From Stomorhina lunata (Eukaryota > Arthropoda > Insecta > Diptera > Rhiniidae), in the NCBI GenBank assembly GCA_933228675.1, contig OW121743.1, positions 79,417,995 through 79,481,994 on the forward strand: a stretch of 64,000 nt of DNA, given 5' to 3'. A model generated the notes under the pieces. That model saw only the letters and a program-made list of their open reading frames with translations, had not been told where the DNA came from and made no database searches. Positions within the stretch are counted from its first letter, which is position 1; each line of letters starts with the position of its first letter. A program made the position numbers and the translations under genes. Of the stretch, positions 1 to 11,596 are shown piece by piece.

Positions 1-2521
1 TGATCAAAATTTTACTAAAGACAAATTTTGATCAAAATTTTCCTAAAGACAAATTTTGATCAAAATTTTCCTAAAGACAAATTTTGATCAAAATTTTACT
101 AAAGACAAATTTTGATCAAAATTTTACTAAAGACAAATTTTGATCAAAATTTTACTAAAGACAAATTTTGATCAAAATTTTACTAAAGACAAATTTTGAT
201 AAAAATTTTACTAAAGACAAGTTTTGATTAAAATTTTACTAAGGACAATTTTTGATCAAAATTTTACTAAAGACAAATTTTGATCAAAATTTTCCCAAAG
301 ACAAATTTTGATCAAAATTTTCCTAAAGACAAATTTTGATCAAAATTTTACTAAAGACAAATTTTGATCAAAATTTTACTAGAGACAAATTTTGATCAAA
401 ATTTTACTAAAGACAAATTTTGATCAAAATTTTACTAAAGACAAATTTTGATCAAAATTTTACTAAAGACAAATTTTGATCAAAATTTTACTAAAGACAA
501 ATTTTGATCAAAATTTTACTAAAGACAAATTTTGATCAAAATTTTACTAAAGACAAATTTTGATTAAAATTTTACTAAGGACAAATTTTGATCAAAATTT
601 TACTAAAGACAAATTTTGATCAAAATTTTACTAAAGACAAATTTTGATCAAAATTTTACTAAAGACAAATTTTGATCAAAATTTTACTAAAGACAAATTT
701 TGATCAAAATTTTACTAAAGACAAATTTTGATCAAAATTTTCCTAAAGACAAATTTTGATCAAAATTTTACTAAAGACAAATTTTGATCAAAATTTTACT
801 AAAGACAAATTTTGATCAAAATTTTACTAAAGACAAATTTTGATCAAAATTTTCCTAAAGACAAATTTTGATCAAAATTTTCCTAAAGACAAATTTTGAT
901 CAAAATTTTACTAAAGACAAATTTTGATCAAAATTTTACTAAAGACAAATTTTGATCAAAATTTTACTAAAGACAAATTTTGATCAAAATTTTACTAAAG
1001 ACAAATTTTGATCAAAATTTTCCTAAAGACAAATTTTGATCAAAATTTTCCTAAAGACAAATTTTGATCAAAATTTTCCTAAAGACAAATTTTGATAAAA
1101 ATTTTACTAAAGACAAATTTTGATCAAAATTTTACTAAAGACAAATTTTGATCAAAATTTTACTAAATACAAATTTTGATCAAAATTTTACTCAAGACAA
1201 ATTTTGATCAAAATTTTACTAAAGACAAATTTTGATCAAAATTTCACTAAATACAAATTTTGATCAAAATTTCACTAAATACAAATTTTGATCAAAATTT
1301 CACTAAATACAAATTTTGATCAAAATTTCACTAAATACAAATTTTGATCAAAATTTTACTAAAGACAAATTTTGATCAAAATTTTACTAAATACAAATTT
1401 TGATCAAAATTTTACTAAAGACAAATTTTGATCAAAATTTTACTAAAGACAAATTTTGATCAAAATTTTACTAAAGACAAATTTTGATCAAAATTTTACT
1501 ACAGACAAATTTTGATCAAAATTTTACTAAAGACAAATTTTGATCAAAATTTTACTAAAGACAAATTTTGATCAAAATTTTACTAAAGACAAATTTTAAT
1601 CAAAATTTTACTAAAGACAAATTTTGATCAAAATTTTACTAAAGACAAATTTTGATCAAAATTTTACAAAAGACAAATTTTGATCAAAATTTTACAAAAG
1701 ACAAATTTTGATCAAAATTTTACTAAAGACAAATTTTAATCAAAATTTTACTAAAGACAAATTTTGATCAAAATTTTACAAAAGACAAATTTTGATCAAA
1801 ATTTTACTAAAGACAAATTTTAATCAAAATTTTACTAAAGACAAATTTTGATCAAAATTTTACTAAAGACAAATTTTGATCAAAATTTTACTAAAGACAA
1901 ATTTTGATCAAAATTTTACTAAAGACAAATTTTGATCAAAATTTTACTAAAGACAAATTTTGATTAAAATTTTACTAAGGACAAATTTTGATCAAAATTT
2001 TACAAAAGACAAATTTTGATCAAAATTTTACTAAAGACAAATTTTGATCAAAATTTTACTAAAGACAAATTTTGATCAAAATTTTACTAAAGACAAATTT
2101 TGATTAAAATTTTACTAAGGACAAATTTTGTCAAAATTTTACTAAAGACAAATTTTGATCAAAATTTTACTAAAGACAAATTTTGATCAAAATTTTACTA
2201 AAGACAAATTTTGATAAAAATTTTACTAAAGACAAATTTTGATAAAAATTTTACTAAAGACAAATTTTGACAAAAATTTTACTAAAGACAAATTTTGATA
2301 AAAATTTTACTAAAGACAAATTTTGATAAAAATTTTACTAAAGACAAATTTTGATCAAAATTTTACTAAAGACAAATTTTGATCAAAATTTTAGTAAAGA
2401 CAAATTTTGATCAAAATTTTACTAAAGACAAATTTTGATCAAAATTTTACTAAAGTCAAATTTTGATCAAAATTTTACTAAAGACAAGATTTGATCAAAA
2501 TTTTACTAAAGACAAATTTTG
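1..2521 (+). repeat. 28-bp TGATCA-centred satellite array
   Basis: About 90 head-to-tail copies of a 28-bp unit fill the left end and run off the window edge. Each unit carries the 18-bp perfect palindrome AAATTTTGATCAAAATTT followed by TACTAAAGAC. Variants are locally clustered: ACTAAATAC with TTTCAC around 1240-1340, TTACAAAAGAC around 1660-1800, GATAAAAATTTT around 2210-2340. This is the pattern expected from local unequal exchange. The array stops abruptly at the unrelated sequence TTCGTTTATTAGG. The palindrome holds a GATC core and could extrude as a cruciform. No coding meaning is seen. Confidence 0.97.
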
Positions 2522-2783
2522 TTCGTTTATTAGGTCCTAACTAAGGATTTTTCAAGTTTTCAGACTTTTGGATTCATTGGTTATATAGATATAAAAAGTT
2601 GCTTATAAGCAACTTTGGTCACAATGGCCCAACAACTTATGTTTATTTTAAATAAAGAGGTATTCCTGTTTTGCAAATGCGGCATCGACCTTTTTCTGTC
2701 CACGTTTTAAGGTGCTCGACTTTTTTTGTTACACCGTTAAATGGCATTTGAAACAGTGCAAGGAGTAACCTACAGATTTTTGA
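2522..2783. other. AT-rich unique spacer
   Basis: This unique sequence lies between the TGATCA satellite and the small hAT-type element. It has no convincing open frame or RNA gene, and nothing further can be supported. Confidence 0.6.
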
Positions 2784-2791
2784 AGTCTATT
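2784..2791. repeat. Left 8-bp target-site duplication (AGTCTATT) of the small hAT-type element
   Basis: AGTCTATT directly precedes the terminal CAGAGACCGG and is repeated exactly at 3564-3571, directly after CCGGTCTCTG. An 8-bp duplication is the hallmark length for the hAT superfamily. Confidence 0.8.
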
Positions 2792-3563
2792 CAGAGACCG
2801 GAGATCGTTTTATTTTTTAAATCCATCAAGTATAAATATCTTTGCCGATGAAAATTTATTTTCATTTCGATCGAAAAATAAAAAAGAGGGATTTATATTT
2901 GAAATATAAATATCCCTCATTATGAAAATTTTAAATATAACGATAAATATCCAAACAGAAAAATATTTTATTGATTGTTTTATTTTTGAACTTCTGTTTT
3001 GACTTTGAAAAAATAAAATTTTTATGAAATTTCAAAATTTTCAACAATGAATGTATGAATATGTTTTCAATTTATTGCAATGTTTTAGGACATCGAAGTT
3101 GAAGATGATAGTTCTAATGGGAACTATTGGTTGTTTCTTTGATTCGCGTCGCTATTTCTAAAAAAAATGAACTTTTAAACGTTTTAAACGCATTTCGACA
3201 ACTACCGTTTGTTACCCAAACCCATTTCAATATAAAATTTGCAACAATAATTGAATTTATTGCTATTTAAACGTCCTAAAGATGCTTTATACCCGGACAA
3301 ATACAGAAATAAAATTTGAATTTTTTCTATCAAAATTTATTTTCATCGGATGAAAAAAGATGAAAATTTTTTTGAACTGTACTGATAAATATCGCAAACG
3401 ATTTTTTTATATTTTATTTTCATCGGATTGAAAAAAGAAACAAAATTTTTGAACAAATAAAAATTATGAGGGATTTTTAATATTTTTTTAAACTTCAATG
3501 ATTGTTTTTTTATAGATTTAAATATGAAAATATTGTTTTAAAAGTATTAAAATCCGGTCTCTG
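2792..3563. mobile_element. Small non-autonomous hAT-type element (MITE), 772 bp
   Basis: The element starts CAGAGACCGG and ends CCGGTCTCTG, a perfect 10-bp terminal inverted repeat. It is flanked by the exact 8-bp duplication AGTCTATT. The 8-bp duplication plus CAG...CTG ends point to hAT. The target duplication does not fit the usual hAT preference nTnnnnAn, so the class rests on length and termini. Inside are a near-perfect hairpin at 2886-2918 (GAGGGAT...ATCCCTC) and two copies of TTATTTTCATCGGAT near 3340 and 3412. There is no transposase frame, so it would depend on a transposase in trans. Its ends resemble those of the large element at 10892-22373 (shared CAGNGACCG), so both may belong to one family. 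Confidence 0.78.
2886..2918. other. Hairpin inside the small hAT-type element
   Basis: GAGGGATTTATATTT is followed after a few bases by its near-complement ending ATATCCCTC, with a two-base bulge. It may be a subterminal structure of the element. No function is assigned. Confidence 0.6.
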
Positions 3564-3571
3564 AGTCTATT
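3564..3571. repeat. Right 8-bp target-site duplication (AGTCTATT)
   Basis: This is an exact copy of 2784-2791, immediately after the terminal CCGGTCTCTG of the 772-bp element. Confidence 0.8.
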
Positions 3572-4508
3572 ATAGATTTTTTGAAAATCTACAAAAAACT
3601 TAGTTTTTTGTTTGTATTTATTTTTTTACCGTTGACAATGTTTTTCTAAAAACGTTTCTACTTCGTGTCATTTTTTTATGGCAAATTTTTTAAATTGTAT
3701 TTTACCTCATGATCTCTATCTAAATGTCAGCCAATTCCATTGTTTCACAAACAGAGATTTAAATCCCAAATGAGTTGGACTTACTTTTAGTATTAGAGAA
3801 GAATACCTGACCTAAGTCATGGGATACGTTTTACATACAAATATTTACCTTTTTCTAGTTTACTTACTTACTTACACATACGAATACATTTACATGTGTA
3901 TGTATGCAAAACACATAGGGAATAGGATTTTTTTTATAGACAAGAATATAAAGAAGAGGAAACTAAGCGAAATGTCCTTGATACTAGACAGAATTCAATA
4001 TTCTATGAACAACTACGAAACAGATTTGGACAAAAAATTAATTTATTTTTTAAAAACATTACATTTGTTTATATCTTTTAAAGAAATTGTAATAGCATTT
4101 TGAATTCTCTTGCATTAGTTCTAAAAAATATTTATTTCACAAAAATAATATGTCCTTGCCTTCATGTGTTTAAGTTCCGTTTTATAAATAAGTTATTTTG
4201 TTACTGTTACCACTGAGCAAGTCGATATCCTTTAATAGTAATTATTTCAAGGATTCGTTTTTTTTTTTTGAAATGAAAAACTAAAAGAAACCTTCATATT
4301 TGTCAAAATACAAGTTTTATGTAAATTTAAAGGGAATTGAAATTAAATAAAGAAATCATTAGGTTTTTAATAGAAGCAAAAGAGGAGAAAGTCATGTAGT
4401 AGTAAAGGAAGAAATTTAATATAAGTTTAAAGGAAAATATTTAAATGAAAGTATACGAAAAGAATTTAAGTATTAATTATCTTCGAAAATAACATTTAAT
4501 AACAAAAA
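3572..4508. other. AT-rich unique spacer, no gene recognised
   Basis: A 94-codon open frame on + (3819-4103) starts in a TTACTTACTTAC/ATACATTTACATG simple stretch. It has no recognisable domain, and its composition matches the background. I do not call it a gene. The rest is unique AT-rich sequence. Confidence 0.5.
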
Positions 4509-4607
4509 ACTTGTCTTTATACAGGAAAAAGAACACCTTTGACCTTAGTGGTGAAGGGTATCGTATGGTCGGTCTTGACCGAATATAGCACTTTCTTACT
4601 TGTTTTT
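4509..4607 (-). mobile_element. Fragment of a dispersed repeat (AACAAGTAAGAAAGTGCTATA family)
   Basis: Read on the minus strand it begins AAACAAGTAAGAAAGTGCTA and contains the dyad TCGGTC-AA-GACCGA. It continues through ACGATACCCTTCACCA and AAGGTCAAAGGTGTTC. The same segment occurs on the plus strand at 60381-60480 with only scattered differences. Sequences of this kind are common dispersed repeats in fly genomes (general knowledge; family name not assigned). The fragment sits about 20 bp outside the CTATAG satellite that follows. Confidence 0.7.
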
Positions 4608-4626
4608 AATATGTTTTTTATATTTA

Positions 4627-5840
4627 GAAAATTTTTTTCTTAGAAAATGTTTTTTGAAAATTTTTTTATCAAAAATTTTTCTTTGGAAACATTTTTTATC
4701 AAAAATTTTTCTATAGAATATTTTTTTATCAAAAATTTTTCTATAGAAAATTTTTTTATCAACAATTTTTCTATAGAAAATTTTTTTATCAAAAATTTTT
4801 TTATAGAAAATTTTTTTATCAAAAAATTTTCTATATTTTTTTATCAAACATTTTTCTATAAAAAACCTTTTATCAAATTCTTTTCAATAGAAAATTTTTG
4901 TATCAAAATTTTTTCTATAGTAACCAAATTTTTTTTATCAAAAATTTTTCTATAGAAAATTTTTTTATCAAAAATTTTCTGTTGATTGTCATGAGTATTT
5001 TTATCGAAAATGTTTTTATCAAAAATTTTTCTACAGAAAATTTTCTTACAAAAATTTTTGTATATAAAATTTTTTTATCAAAAATGATTCTATAGAAAAT
5101 TTTTTATCAAAAATTTTTCTATGGAAAATTTGTTACCAAAATTTTTTTATGGAAAATTTTTGATAAAAAATTTCTTTATAGAAATTTTTTTTATCAAAAA
5201 TTTTCTGTTGATTGTCGTAAGTATTTTTATGGAAAATTTTTTTATCAACAATTTTTCCATGAAAATTTTTTTATGAAAAATTTGTATATAGAACATTTTT
5301 TGGATCGAAAATATCTAAAAAAATATAAAAATCCAAAATAGTTTAATATTAGAGTTTATTTCTGTTTTGAAAAATATTCCCAATATTTACAAAAATATTT
5401 CCAATGTTTACAAAAAAAAAAGTGTAGTGGCAACAATGTTCGAGATTATATTTCTTTGTTCTTTTCTTTACCAAATTTTTTTTATCAAAAATTTTTCTAC
5501 AGAAAATTTTTTTAACAAAAATTTTCTGTTTTATCGAAAATTTTTTTATCAAAAATTTTTCTATAGAAAATTTTCTTACAAAAATTTTTCTATATAAAAT
5601 TTTTTTATCAAAAATTTTTTTTATCAAAAATTTTTTTATCAAAAATTTTTTTATACAAAATTTTTTTATCTAAAATTTTTCTATGGAAAATTTGTTACCA
5701 AAATTTTTTTATGGAAAATTTTTGATAAAAAAATTTTCTATGGAAAATTTGTTTCCAAAATTTTTTTATGAAAAATTTTTTATCAAAAATTTTTCTATAG
5801 AAAATTTTTTTATCAAAAATTTTCTGTTGATTGTCGTGAT
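4627..5840. repeat. 30-bp CTATAG satellite array (T-rich type)
   Basis: Units of about 30 bp have the form TTTTTTTATCAAAAATTT plus TTCTATAGAAAA, many diverged. The core CTATAG sits in the palindrome TTTTCTATAGAAAA. Unique AT-rich sequence of about 160 bp interrupts the array near 5305-5470. The non-repeat marker CTGTTGATTGTC recurs at 4979, 5205 and 5824, each time replacing the CTATAG half of a unit, which reveals internal segmental duplication. Overlapping open frames of Phe/Ile/Lys/Asn on both strands are repeat artefacts. Confidence 0.92.
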
Positions 5841-7448
5841 TGATATACTAAAAAGTGGGTATAATACCCTTTCTACCTATGGTGGTAAAGGGTATAAAAA
5901 AGTGTCTTATATTACACAGTTTGCATGATTCGACCGATTTTGTTAAAATTCCGAACATGATCATGTTGAATCCATATCAAGCCACATACCAAATTTTATT
6001 GATCTAAGACAAATGCTTCGATTTGTCCATTGGTTGTATGGAATGGTAGCACTGTGCGACGGGCTCAAAAATCTATTCTAAAAAAATTTTAAAACTTAAG
6101 AAAATTCAATGTTTTCCTATATCTTAATGTCAAGGTTTATTTTATTTCTATATTGTAATATTTGCTAGGCATATTTTTCATTTAATATTAATATCCTTTT
6201 TATTGTGATAAAAGCCAAAGTAAACTTTAACTTAAAGTTTTGTAATATTCTCGGAAATCTTAATATTTTATTATATTTACCTACTTATACTTCTATATAT
6301 TACCAGTATGGGAATTGGTAGTTAACTTTCTTTTTTCAAAAAAGAAAAATTCTATATAATATTTTATTTATATCGATATAAAATATTATTTCTTTTCCTA
6401 AACACACACATACAAACACACATTCTCTGTGTATGAGGGAGAAAACATTTTTCAATTTCCTAACAATGACCTAAGGCATTTTTTATGGAAAAAAAATATA
6501 TATTGACATACTTTAACTTGTACTTTAACTTTAAGAGTTGAATTTTCAAATAATTTTCTTTTTTTCTTTTCCTGATGTTTGTAAGTTGAATAAAATACTG
6601 GAAAGAATCATTGACTTTCAATTATCGAACATGTTTGTATAAATTTTAGACATGAGATTATGGTAAAATGACAATAGGTATAGGGTGAGTTCAACTTGAA
6701 AGGGAAAAATTTTAAAACTTGAAATGAAAAATGAATTATTTGGAGTTAAACTAAATTTTAAAATCAAGCAAAACTATGGGCATTTTCTAAAATCGTATGT
6801 TATCTTCATTGGCCATTTACTGTTTATGTAAATTTACTTTTCAACTTTATTTAAAATAAAGAAATTTTTCTTATTTCAAGTTTATTTTACGAATATTTAG
6901 ATTCAAAATTCTTTCATTTAAATTCAATTTCAAAAGAAAATATTTTCTTAAAAACCATAAAATAGAAGAATTTTATATCGACTTTAGCTTAAGCATAGAA
7001 TATGTTTTGAATATAAAATCAAATTTTATTGTAAATAAATATTGATACTTTTATTTCGTTACATTGATTTTAGCTTAATTTTTATTTTCATTTATTTTCC
7101 TTTAATAAATTTAAATTTATTTTATCTCGAGGAAAATAGGAATTTATTTTCTTTTCATTATTTTTCAAGCATTTTGTAGAGCAAACATGACATATTGTAG
7201 TATCAAGTTGAGCAAGTGTTACATTTTTCCTGAAACAAAATATGTGTAGCAGAATTTTTCCTATTTATTGTCTCATTTTGTGTAAAAACAGGAAACGGAT
7301 GTTGAAATGCACACACACGTAAGCAGATGGCACAGTTATATGATGTCATATAAAATTGCGTAAAAAAAAAGAAAATGTGTAACATGATACCGCGAAAAAA
7401 AATATGTTTATAATAGTATAGTATAGTATGTATACATTTTTAATCTAT
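5841..7448. other. AT-rich region with a dispersed-repeat fragment near its left end
   Basis: Positions 5850-6060 hold GGGTATAATACCC, then ACCTATGGTGGTAAAGGG, then ATTCGACCGATTTTG and GGTAGCACTGTGCGACGGGC. This looks like part of a dispersed fly-type repeat related in style to the copies at 4509 and 60381. The remainder to 7448 is unique AT-rich sequence without a recognisable gene, with short CA-rich stretches near 6400 and 7310. Confidence 0.45.
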
Positions 7449-9670
7449 TTTTAAGTCTATGGTTAGTCTATGTCTTAGTCTATGTCTTAGTCTATGTCTT
7501 AGTCTATGTCTTAGTCTGTGTCTTAGTCTATGTCTTATTCTATGTCTTAGCCTATGTCTTAGTCTATGTCTTAGTCTATGTCTTAGTCTATGTCTTAGTC
7601 TATGTCTTAGTCTATGTCTTAGTCTATGTCTTAGTCTATGTCTTAGTCTGTGTCTTAGTCTATGTCTTAGTCTATGTCTTAGTCTATGTCTTAGTCTATG
7701 TCTTAGTCTATGTCTTAGTCTATGTCTTAGTCTATGTCTTAGTCTATGTCTTAGTCTATGTCTTAGTCTATGTCTTAGTCTATGTCTTAGTCTATGTCTT
7801 AGTCTATGTCTTAGTCTATGTCTTAGTCTATGTCTTAGTCTATGTCTTAGTCTGTGTCTTAGTCTATGTCTTATTCTATGTCTTAGCCTATGTCTTAGTC
7901 TATGTCTTAGTCTATGTCTTAGTCTGTGTCTTAGTCTATGTCTTATTCAATGTCTTAGCCTATGTCTTAGTCTATGTCTTAGTCTATGTCTTAGTCTATG
8001 TCTTAGTCTGTGTCTTAGTCTATGTCTTATTCTATGTCTTAGCCTATGTCTTAGTCTATGTCTTAGTCTATGTCTTAGTCTATGTCTTAGTCTATGTCTT
8101 AGTCTATGTCTTAGTCTATGTCTTAGTCTGTGTCTTAGTCTATGTCTTATTCTATGTCTTAGTCTATGTCGTAGTCTATGTCTTAGTCTGTGTCTTAGTC
8201 TATGTCTTATTCTATGTCTTAGCCTATGTCTTAGTCTATGTCTTAGTCTATGTCTTAGTCTATGTCTTAGTCTATGTCTTAGTCTATGTCTATGTCTTAG
8301 TCTATGTCTAAGTCTATGTCTTAGTCTATGTCTTAGTCTATGTCTTAGTCTATGTCTTAGTCTATGTCTTAGTCTATGTCTTAGATTATGTCTTAGTCTA
8401 TGTCTTAGTCTATGTCTTAGTCTATGTCTTAGTCTATGTCTTAGTCTATGTCTTAGTCTATGTCTTAGTCTATGTCTTAGTCTATGTCTTAGTCTAGGTC
8501 TTAGTCTATGTCTTAGTCTATGTCTTAGTCTATGTCTTAGTCTATGTCTTAGTCTATGTCTTAGTCTATGTCTTAGTCTATGTCTTAGTCTATGTCTTAG
8601 TCTATGTCTTAGTCTATGTCTTAGTCTTTGTCTTAGTCTATGTTTTAGTCTATGTTTTAGTCTATGTTTTAGTCTATGTTTTAGTCTATGTCTTAGTCTA
8701 TGTCTTAGTCTATGTCTTAGTCTATGTCTTAGTCTATGTCTTAGTCTATGTCGTAGTCTATGTCTTAGTCTATGTCTTAGTCTATGTCTTAGTCTATGTC
8801 TTAGTCTATGTCTTAGTCTATGTCTATGTCTTAGTCTATGTCTTAGTCTATGTCTTAGTCTATGTCTTAGTCTATGTCTTAGTCTATGTCTTAGTCTATG
8901 TCTTAGTCTATGTCTTAGTCTATGTCTTAGTCTATGTCTTAGTCTATGTCTTAGTCTATGTCTTAGTCTATGTCTTAGTCTATGTCTATGTCTTAGTCTA
9001 TGTCTTAGTCTATGTCTTAGTCTATGTCTTAGTCTATGTCGTAGTCTATGTCTTAGTCTATGTCTTAGTCTATGTCTTAGTCTATGTCTTAGTCTATGTC
9101 TTAGTCTATGTCTATGTCTTAGTCTATGTCTTAGTCTATGTCTTAGTCTATGTCTTAGTCTATGTCTTAGTCTATGTCTTAGTCTATGTCTTAGTCTATG
9201 TCTTAGTCTATGTCTTAGTCTATGTCTTAGTCTATGTCTTAGTCTATGTCTTAGTCTATGTCTTAGTCTATGTCTTAGTCTATGTCTTAGTCTATGTCTA
9301 TGTCTTAGTCTATGTCTTAGTCTATGTCTTAGTCTATGTCTTAGTCTATGTCTTAGTCTATGTCTATGTCTTAGTCTATGTCTTAGTCTATGTCTTAGTC
9401 TATGTCTTAGTCTATGTCTTAGTCTATGTCTTAGTCTATGTCTTAGTCTATGTCTTAGTCTATGTCTTAGTCTATGTCTTAGTCTATGTCTTAGTCTATG
9501 TCTTAGTTTATGTCTTAGTCTGTGTCTTAGTCTATGTCTTAGTCTATGTCGTAGTCTATGTCTTAGTCTATCTCTCAGTCTATGTCTTAGTCTATGTTTT
9601 AGTCAATGTTTTTATTTTAGTCTTTGTGTTAGTCTATGTCTTAGTATATGTTTTAGGTTATATGTTAGTT
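7449..9670 (+). repeat. 12-bp satellite array 1 (TCTTAG-TCTATG)
   Basis: About 185 copies of a 12-bp unit that is itself a dimer of diverged hexamers, TCTTAG and TCTATG. Two reading phases are stop-free because 12 is divisible by three, giving a 742-codon frame of repeated Ser-Leu-Cys-Leu that is not a gene. Linked variants (TCTGTG, then TTATTC, then TAGCC) recur at 7516, 7852, 7924, 8008, 8128 and 8188, all at multiples of 12 bp. Extra TCTATG hexamers occur near 8281, 8821, 8981, 9107, 9295 and 9355. The right edge decays gradually from about 9570. Confidence 0.97.
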
Positions 9671-10883
9671 TATATCCATTATCCTAAACTATTATGTATG
9701 CTTTAGGGTACTTTAGGACATATGTGAGACTAAATCGTAGCACTGTGCATCACACATGTGTTTATTATCTAATTGATTGTCTGACAAACTGACAGTGCAA
9801 ACAGTTATCACACATCATAAAGCTTTATTTAAAAGCCTAAACAAATAACATAAGTTACTTTAAAGCTTTTCCTAAAGCAGCTTTAAACTTGAGAAAACAT
9901 TATATTTGTGCCTAGAATTGGCTTTATCTTAAATTTCAGCGGGATTTTAGTTAAAAATTTTTCTTTTTTTCTGCTACAAAACATTAATTTATCTTTATTT
10001 CACTTTTTTGTGTTATCTGAAACCAATAAGAACTATTTTTATAAAAATTCAAATATAAGGAGTATTATTTGTTAATGGGGATTAAATATTCCTTTTCTAA
10101 TACAATTAAATATATGAATGTATGTAATTGTAATTGACAATTTTTCAATTGCAATTACATTGATTATTATTGAGCTTGTAATTAATTACACAACTTAATT
10201 ATTAGACTGATTTTCTTCCAATCTTTGTTAAAAAGGAAACCCATAAAATTCTACACGTCTTCAAAATAAAGTACATATTTCATTAAATTGTCTCCCGTAT
10301 GGCTCCAGGGTTATCAGAAGCCTTGTTAAAAAAAACATTTTTAATATTAACTAAGTTCCTGTTTCTGTATTGTTCAAGCTTTTGGGAGTATTAATAAATG
10401 CTTGTGTAATCCTTAGAACAAGGAAACATATGACACATGTATGCATGTGTGTATGTGTGTGTTTCTTCAAATGTTTCCACATGGATGTTATAATTAATTT
10501 TATGGTTACACTTAAATTAGTAATTGGCCACATCCAACACTTGAAGGATTTCAATTGTTCGAAATTATAAAAGTGTAGAAGTGAGTAAATGGGTGGATGG
10601 CAAGTGTTCACTTGGCTAAGAATTAATTGCTAGTAACACCAAAACTACAGCTTGAAGGACTTCAGTAAAAGAAAATATGAGATCTAATGTTGAGATATGG
10701 GTGATTATTTTTTGTGGCTATGGCAAATTTGTCATAAAAAACTATAATTATGAACAAAAATTTAAAATAGAGAATTTGACTTTAAGAGTCAAAGAAGGCA
10801 TAGGCTCAAAAAAATTTTACAAAAAAAACTTATAAATGACTGAAAAATTATCAAGCCTGTAAGAGTTCAAACAATTACTAATG
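9671..10883. other. AT-rich spacer, no gene recognised
   Basis: Unique sequence leads up to the left target duplication of the composite element. A short TG-rich microsatellite (TATGTGTGTGT-like) lies near 10437-10462, and small overlapping frames around 10351-10611 run through it. I see no gene or mobile-element end. Confidence 0.5.
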
Positions 10884-10891
10884 CTAGATAC
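10884..10891. repeat. Left 8-bp target-site duplication (CTAGATAC) of the composite hAT-type element
   Basis: CTAGATAC directly precedes CAGGCACCG and is found again at 22374-22381 directly after CGGTCCCTG. It fits the hAT target preference nTnnnnAn (T at position 2, A at position 7). Confidence 0.88.
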
Positions 10892-11021
10892 CAGGCACCG
10901 AAAATAACTGTTATTTTAAAATTTTTGATTAAAAAAATCAACCAGAAGGAGTTATCGTAGAACAAAACCAAAAATACCGTTTGGATGGTCTTGGTCAAAA
11001 TATTTATAAGCTGAGATACTT

Positions 11022-11306
11022 TTTATTTTTTAACTTTTATTTTAAAAATCAAAAATAAAAGTTATTTTTTAACTTTTATTTTAAAAATGAAAAATAACAA
11101 TTATTTTATAACTTTTATTTTAAAAATCAAAAATAAAAGTTATTTTTTAACTTTTATTTTAAAAATCAAAAATAAAAGTTATTTTTTGACTTTTAATTTT
11201 AAAATTGGAAATAAAAGTTACTTTTTAACTTTTATTTTAAAAATCAAAAATAAAAGTTATTTTTTAACTTTTATTTTTTGAATCAGAAATAAAAGTTATT
11301 TCTTCC
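11022..11306 (+). repeat. Left subterminal array of a 39-bp hairpin repeat
   Basis: Tandem units of about 39 bp each contain AACTTTTATTTT and, after a short AAAATC loop, AAAATAAAAGTT. Each unit can therefore fold on itself. The array is the inverted partner of 22078-22355, giving foldback-like ends inside the terminal CAGGSACCG repeats. The 64-codon open frame here is a repeat artefact. Confidence 0.85.
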
Positions 11307-11596
11307 CTTTTTTAACGGTAATAAAGTTATTTTTATATATTTTTTTAATTTTCGAAAAACTATTTGCCTTTTGACTGAAATATTTAAAATTTTTACGTAA
11401 TTATTGAAAAATGTTGGTATGATGACGGTGGCAAAGGGATCATATGGTCAAGCTTAACCGACGTTATAATTTTCTACTTATTAAGAGTAAAGTGTCTAAA
11501 CAATTTATATGGACATTTTCATACAAAATATTTAGACACTGGTTGTCCAGAGTTTAAAAAATATTATTATACCGACCTTAGTCTCACAAGTCATAA
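11307..11596. other. Left internal sequence of the hAT-type element
   Basis: This unique segment lies between the hairpin-repeat array and the first Helitron base. It contains GATGACGGTGGCAAAGGG followed by ATCATATGGTC and AACCGACG, resembling the dispersed repeat at 4509 and 60381 in diverged form. It also holds a 10-bp inverted repeat AGTGTCTAAA/TTTAGACACT at 11491-11540. The Helitron entered after ...GTCATAA. Confidence 0.55.
11491..11540. other. Inverted repeat AGTGTCTAAA...TTTAGACACT
   Basis: Two perfect 10-bp arms are separated by 30 nt. It may be a minute remnant of an inverted-repeat transposon or a structural element of the hAT-type host. The sequence alone does not decide. Confidence 0.5.

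Noticed and set aside
1..2521. CRISPR-like regular repeats
   Set aside because: Units are head-to-tail without unique spacers, in an evidently eukaryotic sequence. It is a satellite.
3819..4103. 94-codon frame on +
   Set aside because: Background composition, low-complexity start and no domain. This is the length expected by chance in AT-rich DNA with a few stop-poor stretches.
7459..9687. 742-codon open frame on +
   Set aside because: It is the 12-bp satellite read in a stop-free phase (Ser-Leu-Cys-Leu repeated). It has no start context, domain or non-repeat sequence of note.
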